From positions 1 through 7,175 of the forward strand of contig CANFUB010000129.1 of NCBI GenBank assembly GCA_947450015.1: a stretch of DNA of 7,175 bases, written 5' to 3'. The position numbers and the translations under genes were made by a program. The notes below the pieces were generated by a model that was not told the origin of the DNA, did not search any database, and worked only from the letters and a program-made list of their open reading frames with translations. Source of the stretch: Bacteroidota bacterium (GTDB taxonomy: Bacteria; Bacteroidota; Bacteroidia; NS11-12g; UBA955). This document shows positions 1 through 6,015 of this stretch, one piece after another (position 1 is the first letter of the stretch; each line of letters starts with the position of its first letter).

Positions 1-23
1 GAAAAACTAAATTTTGTTAAACT

Positions 24-1571
24 ATGTTCGTGAAAACATTTGGCTCTGCCGTCTACGGTGTGAATGCCTATACAATTACAATTGAAGTGAATGTGAGTGG
101 TGACGGTGCAGGCTATTCCTTGGTAGGATTGCCTGATAATGCTGTGAAAGAAAGTTGGTTGAGAATTCACACCGCTTTTAAAAATACTGGACTCAATACC
201 CCTCGTAAAAAAATAGTAGTGAACATGGCGCCTGCCGATATTCGCAAGGAGGGCAGTGCTTACGATTTAACCATCGCAACAGGCATTCTTGCAGCAACCG
301 AACAAATCGCTGACGGCACAGAGATAGAGAAATATATTATCATGGGTGAATTGTCACTCGATGGCAGTATTTTACCAATAAAGGGTGCCTTACCCATTGC
401 CATACAAGCGCAAAAGGAGGGTTACAAAGGATTTATATTGCCCATACAGAATGCACGAGAAGCGGCCATTGTAAAGGGTTTAGAAGTTTATGGCGTAGAA
501 ACCATTACGGATGTTGTAGAATTTTTTAATGGCACCAAGGTTTTAGAACAGGTAATGGTCGACCCACGGGCCGATTTTGCCAATGCGGTTTCTGAATTTG
601 ATTTGGATTTTTCGGATGTACAAGGGCAAGAAAACATTAAACGCGCCATGGAAATAGCCGCTGCCGGTGGACATAATATTATTTTAATTGGTCCGCCAGG
701 GGCTGGTAAAACTATGTTGGCCAAACGATTGCCAACCATCTTGCCACCCATGACCTTGCATGAGGCTTTAGAGACTACAAAAATACATTCGGTAGCAGGT
801 AAACTTGCGGATAATGCTGGTCTTGTGGCGCACCGCCCTTTCCGTTCACCTCACCATACCATAAGCGATGTAGCACTTGTTGGTGGCGGCACCAATCCAC
901 AGCCGGGCGAAATTTCGTTGGCCCACAATGGGGTATTATTTTTAGATGAGTTGCCTGAATTTAAACGCACTGTTTTAGAGGTTATGCGACAACCTTTAGA
1001 GGATAGAAAAGTAAATATTTCGAGGGCTAAATTTTCGGTGGATTACCCAGCAAGTTTTATGTTGGTAGCAAGTATGAACCCGTGTCCATGCGGTTATTTT
1101 AATCACCCTGAAAAAGAGTGTGTATGCGGTCAAGGCATCGTACAAAAATACTTAAGTAAAATAAGCGGTCCCTTGTTAGATAGAATTGATATCCATATTG
1201 AGGTAACCCCTGTGAGTTTTGATGAATTATCGAGCAGAAAACGCAGCAATGAAAAAAGCGATATGGTACGCGAAAGGGTGCAGAAGGCCAGAGAAATTCA
1301 ATCGGCCCGCTATGGCGGCAAACAAGGTGTGTATAGCAATGCGCAAATGCCAAGCAATCAGGTAAAGGAAGTTTGTCAAATTAGCGAGGCTGGTACACAA
1401 CTGTTAAAAACGGCCATGCAAAAATTAAATTTAAGTGCAAGGGCTTACGATAGAATTTTAAAAGTCAGCCGAACCATTGCCGATTTGGCAGGTACCGAAG
1501 AAATAAAAATTGAACATCTCGCAGAAGCTATTCAATACAGAAGTTTGGACAGGGAGAACTGGGCTGGCTAG
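24..1571 (+). CDS. comM: ComM/YifB family Mg-chelatase-like AAA+ ATPase
   Basis: This is a complete 515-residue protein, the usual length for ComM/YifB. The start matches the family N-terminus (FGSAVYGVNAY..., then VGLPDNAVKES). Residues about 1-170 form the ChlI/Lon-S5-like domain and about 190-395 the AAA+ module. Walker A is GPPGAGKT (223-230), Walker B is VLFLDE with D308-E309, and GPLLDRID (382-389) carries the conserved arginine. The family cysteine cluster NPCPCG (352-357) plus CVC (366-368) is intact. Residues about 415-512 are the Mg_chelatase C-terminal domain. In studied bacteria ComM is a hexameric cytosolic helicase that promotes branch migration while incoming single-stranded DNA is integrated during natural transformation. 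That role here is inferred from the family. A TAAATTTT stretch (9-16), close to the Bacteroidota -7 element TAnnTTTG, lies just upstream. The last 46 codons recur at 3790-3930. An antisense gene here is not supported. Confidence 0.96.
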   Translation: MFVKTFGSAVYGVNAYTITIEVNVSGDGAGYSLVGLPDNAVKESWLRIHTAFKNTGLNTPRKKIVVNMAPADIRKEGSAYDLTIATGILAATEQIADGTEIEKYIIMGELSLDGSILPIKGALPIAIQAQKEGYKGFILPIQNAREAAIVKGLEVYGVETITDVVEFFNGTKVLEQVMVDPRADFANAVSEFDLDFSDVQGQENIKRAMEIAAAGGHNIILIGPPGAGKTMLAKRLPTILPPMTLHEALETTKIHSVAGKLADNAGLVAHRPFRSPHHTISDVALVGGGTNPQPGEISLAHNGVLFLDELPEFKRTVLEVMRQPLEDRKVNISRAKFSVDYPASFMLVASMNPCPCGYFNHPEKECVCGQGIVQKYLSKISGPLLDRIDIHIEVTPVSFDELSSRKRSNEKSDMVRERVQKAREIQSARYGGKQGVYSNAQMPSNQVKEVCQISEAGTQLLKTAMQKLNLSARAYDRILKVSRTIADLAGTEEIKIEHLAEAIQYRSLDRENWAG

Positions 1572-1609
1572 ATTAATTTTTTTTATGATTGCCCAACCCT
1601 TTTGGGTTG
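1432..1609 (+). repeat. Direct repeat, left copy (comM 3' end plus hairpin)
   Basis: This segment covers the last codons of intact comM, its stop and the downstream hairpin. It aligns without gaps to 3791-3968, with 155 of 178 bases identical by my count. Similarity stops abruptly on the left: the ten bases before 1432 and before 3791 are unrelated. On the right it fades just after the hairpin. Identity is uneven. Positions 1432-1478 have one mismatch in 47, while 1479-1571 have 15 in 93. The two copies bracket the low-GC two-gene block and could be attachment-site-like ends (attL/attR). Confidence 0.9.
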
Positions 1610-1610
1610 G
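1593..1610 (+). terminator. Hairpin after comM (possible terminator)
   Basis: CCAACCC (1593-1599) pairs perfectly with GGGTTGG (1604-1610) around a TTTT loop, 21 nt after the comM stop. It is not a textbook intrinsic terminator. The run of eight T lies upstream of the stem (1577-1584), and only attaattac follows it. The 18-base core 1592-1609 is identical in the second comM tail copy, although the bases between stop codon and hairpin have diverged. This suggests selection on the hairpin, either as a 3'-end signal or as a recombination site. Confidence 0.5.
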
Positions 1611-1738
1611 ATTAATTACTATTATCAAACTAAGGAAACAAGTTTCTATCCATATCAATAAGTATCAATAACTATTGGTATTCGAAAATAAATTAATAGT
1701 CGAAGTAAATTTTATGATTTTATTAGATAAATTAAGTA

Positions 1739-1756
1739 TGATCTAATTGATCTAAA
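1739..1756. repeat. Short tandem repeat 2 x 9 bp
   Basis: TGATCTAAT is followed directly by TGATCTAAA. A similar pair, TATCAATAAG and TATCAATAAC, lies at 1653-1672, and its second unit can fold with TATTGGTA as a small hairpin (1663-1680). Both sit in the AT-rich gap between the comM hairpin and the 3' end of the minus-strand T9SS gene. They may be simple-sequence noise or part of that gene's 3' end. I see no T-tract that would make either a convincing terminator. Confidence 0.35.
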
Positions 1757-1789
1757 TATACTTTTTTGGTTTCATACTAGATGTAAGAA

Positions 1790-2623
1790 CTAATGTTGAA
1801 TGTTAAAAATTGTATGATAATCTGTTTTTACACCTTGTAGATAAACAATATAAGTTCCACTTGCTATATCTGAGGTTATTAGGATTAATTTGTTGTTATC
1901 TTCTCTTTGAAAGTTACAATATTTAACTAATTTACCTTGAATATCATAAATTGAAATACTAATTTGATTTTCTAATTCCTGTTTAGGTATATCAATATTT
2001 AAAATGCAATCAACAGGATTTGGATAAATGGTTAGTTTATTGTTATTGAATTGTTCTTTTAAATTACTTGAAACTGTGAGAGTGATTTCATCAACAAATA
2101 AAGTATCTTTATTATTCCGTTGAGAATTAGAAATGGTTATTGTTGCTGAATCAGGCATTAAATTATTTTTCCATGTAATGTCACCACTTTTAGTTGTCCA
2201 ATTAAAATTCTTTGTGAGATAAACTGTACTTCTACCAATTATATTATTAGTATCTTTGGAATATCCTTTGTAGAATAGAATTATAATTGAAGCAGAATCA
2301 TTGTATCTACTGTTGTAGTGATAACTTAAACTTAAAGATTTAGTTCTTTTTGTGTATTCAAAATGTTGAATAGCAAAACCACTAAGAGTGTCAAAAGTGG
2401 ATACTTTAAAAGGACAAATACCCAAAGAGTAGGACCCTCTGAATGGTAGACTCCTTGAACAGCTTAAATTGGACCCTAAACTTACAAACAAATTCGAAGT
2501 AAACCAATCATTGAGCTCATAATAATTACCATTAAATGTCCAATTTTCAAAACCTAAGTTTGTTTGCGAACTTGTTTCAAAACTTATTGCAATGAATAAG
2601 AATATTAATATTTTTTTAATCAT
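1790..2623 (-). CDS. T9SS-sorted secreted protein, jelly-roll-like
   Basis: This 277-residue exported protein has an N-terminal signal peptide (MIKKILIFLFIAISFETSSQ, cleavage near residue 20). The mature part begins NLGFENWTF and ends its main domain with VDEITL (178-183). The opening GFENW...W and closing VDE are typical of beta-sandwich, carbohydrate-binding-like modules in Bacteroidota surface proteins, but that fold is inferred from pattern only. Residues about 197-277 are a type A T9SS C-terminal sorting domain: LTIYPNP (197-203), then ISIYDIQGKLV and SGTYIVYLQG. It should therefore cross the outer membrane by T9SS and be surface-attached or released. No catalytic motif is recognised. 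The start has an A-rich leader (aataaacgaaa) and no Shine-Dalgarno. It is separated by 160 bp from the next minus-strand gene and looks lower in GC than the flanking plus-strand genes. Confidence 0.88.
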   Translation of the reverse strand: MIKKILIFLFIAISFETSSQTNLGFENWTFNGNYYELNDWFTSNLFVSLGSNLSCSRSLPFRGSYSLGICPFKVSTFDTLSGFAIQHFEYTKRTKSLSLSYHYNSRYNDSASIIILFYKGYSKDTNNIIGRSTVYLTKNFNWTTKSGDITWKNNLMPDSATITISNSQRNNKDTLFVDEITLTVSSNLKEQFNNNKLTIYPNPVDCILNIDIPKQELENQISISIYDIQGKLVKYCNFQREDNNKLILITSDIASGTYIVYLQGVKTDYHTIFNIQH

Positions 2624-2783
2624 TTTCGTTTATTCAATTCAATGTAAATTGTAAGTAATAATGATAATAACAAAGAGAAGGCAATTAATACATATAATTT
2701 ATTTATTGAATTAGAAGCAAAATAAAAACAAAAAAAAGTTAATAACAATAAAAGACGATATATTTTTAAATTTTTATATGTCA
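2624..2783 (-). promoter_or_regulatory. Intergenic region with weak promoter candidate
   Basis: This 160-bp AT-rich gap separates the two minus-strand genes. Read on the minus strand, TTATTTTG (2718-2725 on the plus strand) matches seven of eight positions of the Bacteroidota -7 element TAnnTTTG. A TTG (2746-2748) lies 20 bp upstream of it. This could drive the T9SS gene starting at 2623 with a leader of roughly 90 nt. The match is poor enough that chance is a real alternative in such AT-rich DNA. Confidence 0.25.
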
Positions 2784-3443
2784 CTAATTACATGTATTAA
2801 ATTGAGTTGGAATATTTGAAGGAACTGGGTTTGCAACATAAGCATCAGCACAACCTGGATAGTCTAAATCTAAATGAGCAACATCAAAATTATAAGCCAT
2901 CATACAAGCTGTTGCACCAACTGCAAGGCAGAAAGGATATGCTACAGTTGAGGTAAGACATCCTACAGCAACCAAATCAATACACAATAAAGCTTCGGCC
3001 TTTAGTAGTCTTAAATGAGCTCTATAGGTGTTGCAATCCACATTTGCACGTTCTGTTCCATGAATAGTTTCACCAAATTTATCAATAATCTTGTCTTTGT
3101 CAATAACACTCTGTAAAAGAGTATGATAATTATTTGCTTGTAAAATTGCTTGTAGATTATTCAACTGACTAAAATAAGCCAAAATATTTGGATAAGGCGT
3201 TACCAAATTTTGAGCTTGTGCTCCAGTTATAGATCCATTTGCAACATTTGATGTTATGTAACTTACTTTGCATTTTTCAGAGTAAGTTAAGTTATTATAC
3301 ATACTGAATGCAACCGCAATTTCATATCCACAAGTCTCGGCGGGGGTTAGCGTATCGATGTTGCTACTTGTTGCTAATAATGTTTGGTATCCTGATATTA
3401 TTAGGATTAATAGTACATTTATTTTCTTAAAAGCTCTTTTCAT
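2784..3443 (-). CDS. Exported cysteine-rich protein of unknown function
   Basis: I do not recognise this 219-residue protein. It starts with a clear signal peptide (MKRAFKKINVLLILIISGYQTLLA, cleavage near residue 24), so it should reach the periplasm or beyond. No lipobox and no T9SS sorting domain is visible. The mature part has nine cysteines (38, 58, 137, 154, 162, 172, 180, 198, 218). Five of them fall at 154-198 in a hydrophobic, Ala/Val-rich stretch (about 151-184), with spacing C-x7-C-x9-C-x7-C-x17-C. This suggests a disulphide-stabilised helical bundle or a membrane-active segment. The middle (about 60-130) is polar and probably helical. The C-terminus is Pro/Asn-rich and ends in CN. 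The start has an A/T-rich leader ending in aaaaa and no Shine-Dalgarno. It shares strand and low GC with the T9SS protein 160 bp downstream, so the two may be one cargo unit. Confidence 0.82.
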   Translation of the reverse strand: MKRAFKKINVLLILIISGYQTLLATSSNIDTLTPAETCGYEIAVAFSMYNNLTYSEKCKVSYITSNVANGSITGAQAQNLVTPYPNILAYFSQLNNLQAILQANNYHTLLQSVIDKDKIIDKFGETIHGTERANVDCNTYRAHLRLLKAEALLCIDLVAVGCLTSTVAYPFCLAVGATACMMAYNFDVAHLDLDYPGCADAYVANPVPSNIPTQFNTCN

Positions 3444-3789
3444 TTTTTAATTAATTTTATTTGATGTAATTTTTTGTTATATCGAGTTTTTTAGTGATTG
3501 TTAAAATTTTTACTTGATATTTATCTTAGTTTGATTTTTTTTATCATTACTAAAAGATAGATACTTAGTACAAACATAAATATTAATTTTAATGCAAAAA
3601 ATAAAAAATATAGTTAATAATATAATTGACTGATAATAAGTGATAAAAAAATACAATTAACTGTTTAACACGATACATTTTTCAATTTTCTTGAAAAGAA
3701 GAATATTTTTAAAGCTTGATTTTTAGAAGATAATTAATATTCCAATCATCATAAAGTTAATATAGAAATAAAATGGTTGTTATATTACT
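3444..3789. other. AT-rich stretch without genes
   Basis: These 346 bp are strongly AT-rich and hold no open frame of note on either strand. The left part is the upstream region of the minus-strand cysteine-rich gene and contains one good promoter-like match (3571-3578). The right part, to 3789, ends abruptly where the comM tail copy begins. I saw no tRNA, no convincing terminator and no inverted repeat matching the left end of the block. A small dyad (TTCTT-GAA-AAGAA near 3690) is too weak to call. Confidence 0.6.
3571..3600 (-). promoter_or_regulatory. Candidate Bacteroidota promoter for the Cys-rich gene
   Basis: On the minus strand TATGTTTG (plus-strand 3571-3578) matches the -7 consensus TAnnTTTG exactly. 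TTTTTG (plus-strand 3595-3600) lies 16 bp upstream as a -33 TTTG candidate, slightly closer than the usual 17-23. A transcript from here would have a leader of about 115-120 nt before the start codon at 3443. The exact -7 match is the main support. The AT-rich context raises the chance of a spurious hit. Confidence 0.35.
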
Positions 3790-3930
3790 CTAAGTGCAAG
3801 GGCTTATGATAGAATTTTAAAAGTCAGCCGAACCATTACGGATTTAGCTGGTACCGAAGAAATAAAAATTGAACATTTAGCCGAGGCCATACAATACAGG
3901 AGTTTAGACAGGGAAAACTGGGCGGGGTAG
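3790..3930 (+). pseudogene. comM: Detached comM 3'-end fragment (46 codons plus stop)
   Basis: Read in frame, this encodes LSARAYDRILKVSRTI through NWAG-stop, the last 46 residues of ComM. One residue differs from the intact gene (Thr for Ala in the TIADLAG segment, here TITDLAG). There is no start codon, no ATPase domain and no in-frame extension upstream: tatatta precedes it. Of the 16 base differences from 1432-1571, all but those in the Ala/Thr codon are synonymous, so the fragment was recently part of a selected comM gene. It is either the host's original 3' end displaced by an insertion or a 3' end brought in by the insert. It is unlikely to be expressed as a protein. Confidence 0.9.
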
Positions 3931-3968
3931 TTCAACTTTTTTTATATTGACCCAACCCTTTTGGGTTG
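3791..3968 (+). repeat. Direct repeat, right copy (comM 3' end plus hairpin)
   Basis: This is the partner of 1432-1609, offset by 2,359 bp with no gaps. The longest identical runs shared by the copies are 30 bp (3808-3837), 27 bp (3850-3876) and the 18-bp hairpin core (3951-3968). The first 47 bases (3791-3837) have one mismatch, and the rest of the coding part has 15. The sharp left boundary and the uneven identity are the features most like an integration site. Confidence 0.9.
3953..3968 (+). terminator. Hairpin after comM tail copy
   Basis: CAACCC (3953-3958) and GGGTTG (3963-3968) form a 6-bp stem around TTTT, the same structure as after intact comM, with one outer pair lost (C3952 opposite A3969). 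Like the first copy it has a T-run upstream (3937-3943) and none downstream. It now lies 41 nt before the start codon of the PKD/T9SS gene, which suggests that this gene was the original downstream neighbour of comM. Confidence 0.45.
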
Positions 3969-3993
3969 AATTGCGTACATAGGGTTATATTTA
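3966..3993 (+). promoter_or_regulatory. Weak promoter candidate for the PKD/T9SS gene
   Basis: TATATTTA (3986-3993) matches seven of eight positions of TAnnTTTG, and a TTG (3966-3968) lies 17 bp upstream, within the accepted spacing. The TTG is the end of the hairpin's right arm. Transcription would start only about 10 nt before the ATG at 4010, giving a very short leader. Readthrough from upstream is the alternative. Confidence 0.25.
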
Positions 3994-4009
3994 CCAAGTT
4001 TTAATCATC

Positions 4010-5959
4010 ATGAAAAAACAGTTACTACTTTCATTGATTGCATTTGTTTCCATTACAATTGCAAAGTCACAAACCAATATTCCTGCGCTTATCACCTCAA
4101 ACCAGGTGTGGGATATCAGTGGCAGTCCTTACTTATTGAATCAAAATTCTTATATCGATACAGGCGTATCAGTTATTGTAATGCCGGGGGTTGAGGTAAG
4201 AGCTACAGGTTCTTATCGCATCGATATCAATGGCGAATTTCAAGCCCGAGGAAAATGGGATTCAATCATCTTTTTTAATAAAATGGATTTACAGTTTTCA
4301 AAAAACAGTAAAGACTATAAAAGTTCAACTGGAAGAGGGGCTTATTTTAATTATTGTAAATTAACAGGCAATGGCTCTGGTGTGCGCATTATAAGTGTTA
4401 CAACCACCTCCTTAAAAGTTACAAATTGTGTGTTCTCAGATGCGTACAATGCAATTTACATGCAAAGTTCTTATCCATATGACACCATTGTTACCGATAT
4501 TTCTAACAGTACCTTTTCGGGCGATATTTACGGTTATGGCGCGCCAATCAGCTGTAATATCATGGAATCGAAATTAACGGTTACCAATTGCATTTTTAAG
4601 AATGCCTATAATATTTATACCTATGGCAATGTGGTTTTTAAAAACAATCTGTTTTATAAAATGACCAATTTAAATTTTGGCTACATGTTTGGAAATAGTG
4701 AAATCAGTTGTAACCGATTCATCAAACTAAAAGATGGGCTTACACTTGATTTGAATACTTATAACAATTATAAAGTAAAGCCAAACCTTACATTTACTAA
4801 TAATACATTTGACAGCATTGGCAACAGTACCTCGCTTGCCAAACCTTTTATAGAAATTTCAAGAGGGCAATCACTTTATGCTAATTTTGGCAAACTGGTA
4901 GTCAACAATAATAACTTCTTAACCAATGTTGGCAAAGGTTCAAAAGTGGGTATAAACTCCAACAACCAATCGCCTACCAAAACAGATAGTTTAAATTTTA
5001 AAGATAACTATTGGGGTTCGAATGATTCAACCACTATAGCGAGTTATATCAAAGACTATAATGATGATATCACCATTTATGGTCGTGCCATTTTTGCCAA
5101 TTGGAAAAATGCACCCATCATTGGCTGCTCTTATAATACAGAATGTGCCAGGGCCAATTTTGTTTATACCCAAAATGATTCTATTATCACTTTTAAAGAT
5201 AGTTCATTCGGATCGAAACCTTACCGTGTAAAATGGAAATTTGGTGATGGCAATAGCAATAATTCTAATCAAAAAAATATCACCCATTCCTATGATGTGC
5301 CAGGAAACTACAGAGCTGTTTTATATGTCACCGATACATTTAACAATCTTTGCGATTCAATGGTTAAAGTGATTGTAATAAAAAGTAAAAGCAAATGTGT
5401 AGCCGCTTATTACTTTGCAGTAGACTCTAGCGATTTATCTGTTGTATACATTGTAAACAAAAGCAAAGGCGGCAATTCAGATACTAAATTCTATTGGACT
5501 TTTGGTGATGGCACTGGCTCAAACTTAACCAATCCCAATCATACGTTTGCTAGTCCGGGTAGATACCAAATATGTTTAACCATTTTTGATACTTTGGTGA
5601 ACTGCTATAGCACCTTCTGCGATTCAGTGGTAATTGATACGGCTGGTATTGAGTTATTGGTGATTAACCAAGATGATTTATTGAACATCAAAAAACCAGG
5701 TTTAATCAATGGTATTTCAGTTTATCCGAATCCTTCTTTGGGTCGTTTGAATTTAAAATTGAATAATTACAAGTCGAATTTAATTGTTGTTGAGATTATC
5801 AATTCCAACGGACAAGTTGTAAAGACCCAAGCACTCGTTTCAACCCTTGGTAACAATAACTTTGCACTCGATGTTGAAGGATTGCCAAATGGGTTCTATT
5901 GTGTGGCCATTCGCTCAGAAAATGTTGCGTATACTGCAAAGTTTACGATAGAAAAATAA
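4010..5959 (+). CDS. Large T9SS-sorted surface protein with beta-helix and PKD domains
   Basis: This is a complete 649-residue exported protein. Residues 1-21 are a signal peptide (MKKQLLLSLIAFVSITIAKSQ). Residues about 25-370 are rich in short beta-strand repeats such as LKVTNCVFSDA, ISNSTFSG, LTVTNCIFKNA and LTFTNNTFDSI, the pattern of a right-handed parallel beta-helix. Two PKD domains follow, at about 378-460 with WKFGDG (409-414) and about 464-545 with WTFGDG (496-501). Residues about 566-649 are a type A T9SS sorting domain: ISVYPNPSLGRL with YPNP at 572-575, then IINSNGQVV and NGFYCVAI. The product should be secreted through the outer membrane and attached to the surface. A role in adhesion or polysaccharide binding is plausible, but no catalytic residues are evident. 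It lies 79 nt after the detached comM tail and was probably comM's neighbour before the insertion. Its plus strand and base composition fit the flanks, not the cassette. Confidence 0.9.
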   Translation: MKKQLLLSLIAFVSITIAKSQTNIPALITSNQVWDISGSPYLLNQNSYIDTGVSVIVMPGVEVRATGSYRIDINGEFQARGKWDSIIFFNKMDLQFSKNSKDYKSSTGRGAYFNYCKLTGNGSGVRIISVTTTSLKVTNCVFSDAYNAIYMQSSYPYDTIVTDISNSTFSGDIYGYGAPISCNIMESKLTVTNCIFKNAYNIYTYGNVVFKNNLFYKMTNLNFGYMFGNSEISCNRFIKLKDGLTLDLNTYNNYKVKPNLTFTNNTFDSIGNSTSLAKPFIEISRGQSLYANFGKLVVNNNNFLTNVGKGSKVGINSNNQSPTKTDSLNFKDNYWGSNDSTTIASYIKDYNDDITIYGRAIFANWKNAPIIGCSYNTECARANFVYTQNDSIITFKDSSFGSKPYRVKWKFGDGNSNNSNQKNITHSYDVPGNYRAVLYVTDTFNNLCDSMVKVIVIKSKSKCVAAYYFAVDSSDLSVVYIVNKSKGGNSDTKFYWTFGDGTGSNLTNPNHTFASPGRYQICLTIFDTLVNCYSTFCDSVVIDTAGIELLVINQDDLLNIKKPGLINGISVYPNPSLGRLNLKLNNYKSNLIVVEIINSNGQVVKTQALVSTLGNNNFALDVEGLPNGFYCVAIRSENVAYTAKFTIEK

Positions 5960-5977
5960 GTTGTTAATTTGATTCTT

Positions 5978-6012
5978 AAAGGAAATCTGGTTTCTGCTGG
6001 ATTTCCTTTTTT
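5978..6012 (+). terminator. Strong intrinsic terminator before the sigma factor gene
   Basis: AAAGGAAATC (5978-5987) and GATTTCCTTT (6000-6009) form a perfect 10-bp stem with a 12-nt loop. The right arm runs into a six-T tract (6007-6012). It begins 18 nt after the stop of the PKD/T9SS gene, so it ends that transcript. The T-tract ends three bases before the ATG of the sigma factor gene, so the same element occupies that gene's entire 5' leader. Confidence 0.8.
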
Positions 6013-6015
6013 ATT

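Larger units (their letters stand above)
1611..3790. mobile_element. Putative inserted cassette behind comM, no recombinase seen
   Basis: The block lies between the two copies of the comM tail. It carries only two genes, both on the minus strand, opposite to comM and everything downstream. It looks lower in GC than its flanks: I counted 15 G/C in 60 bases at 2041-2100 against 27 in 60 at 661-720 in comM. Both genes encode exported proteins. No transposase, integrase, terminal inverted repeats or tRNA was found, so autonomous mobility is not supported. Possible explanations are a mini-element mobilised in trans, a decayed remnant of a larger integrative element, or foreign DNA acquired by transformation using comM homology. 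The outer limits are set only by where repeat similarity ends. Confidence 0.45.

Noticed and set aside
488..751. Minus-strand open frame of 87 codons inside comM
   Set aside because: It lies antisense to the conserved Walker A region of comM, has no recognisable domain or leader, and is explained as a shadow of the real gene.
1099..1353. Minus-strand open frame of 84 codons inside comM
   Set aside because: It is antisense to conserved ComM sequence, and its Cys/His/Phe-rich translation looks like a mirrored reading of another frame.
1458..1658. Minus-strand open frame of 66 codons spanning the comM end and hairpin
   Set aside because: It crosses the comM stop and hairpin, has no family features, and overlaps coding sequence that is conserved in the other direction.
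1653..1756. CRISPR-like array from the short repeats TATCAATA and TGATCTAA
   Set aside because: The units are 8-9 bp, occur twice each, and lack regular spacers or any cas gene.
1611..3790. Insertion sequence or composite transposon
   Set aside because: There is no transposase, the ends are not inverted repeats, and the flanking duplication is about 178 bp of diverged gene sequence, far from a short, exact target-site duplication.
3790..3930. Short functional gene encoding a free ComM C-terminal peptide
   Set aside because: There is no start codon or plausible leader in frame, and the reading frame begins abruptly at the repeat edge. A displaced fragment explains it better.
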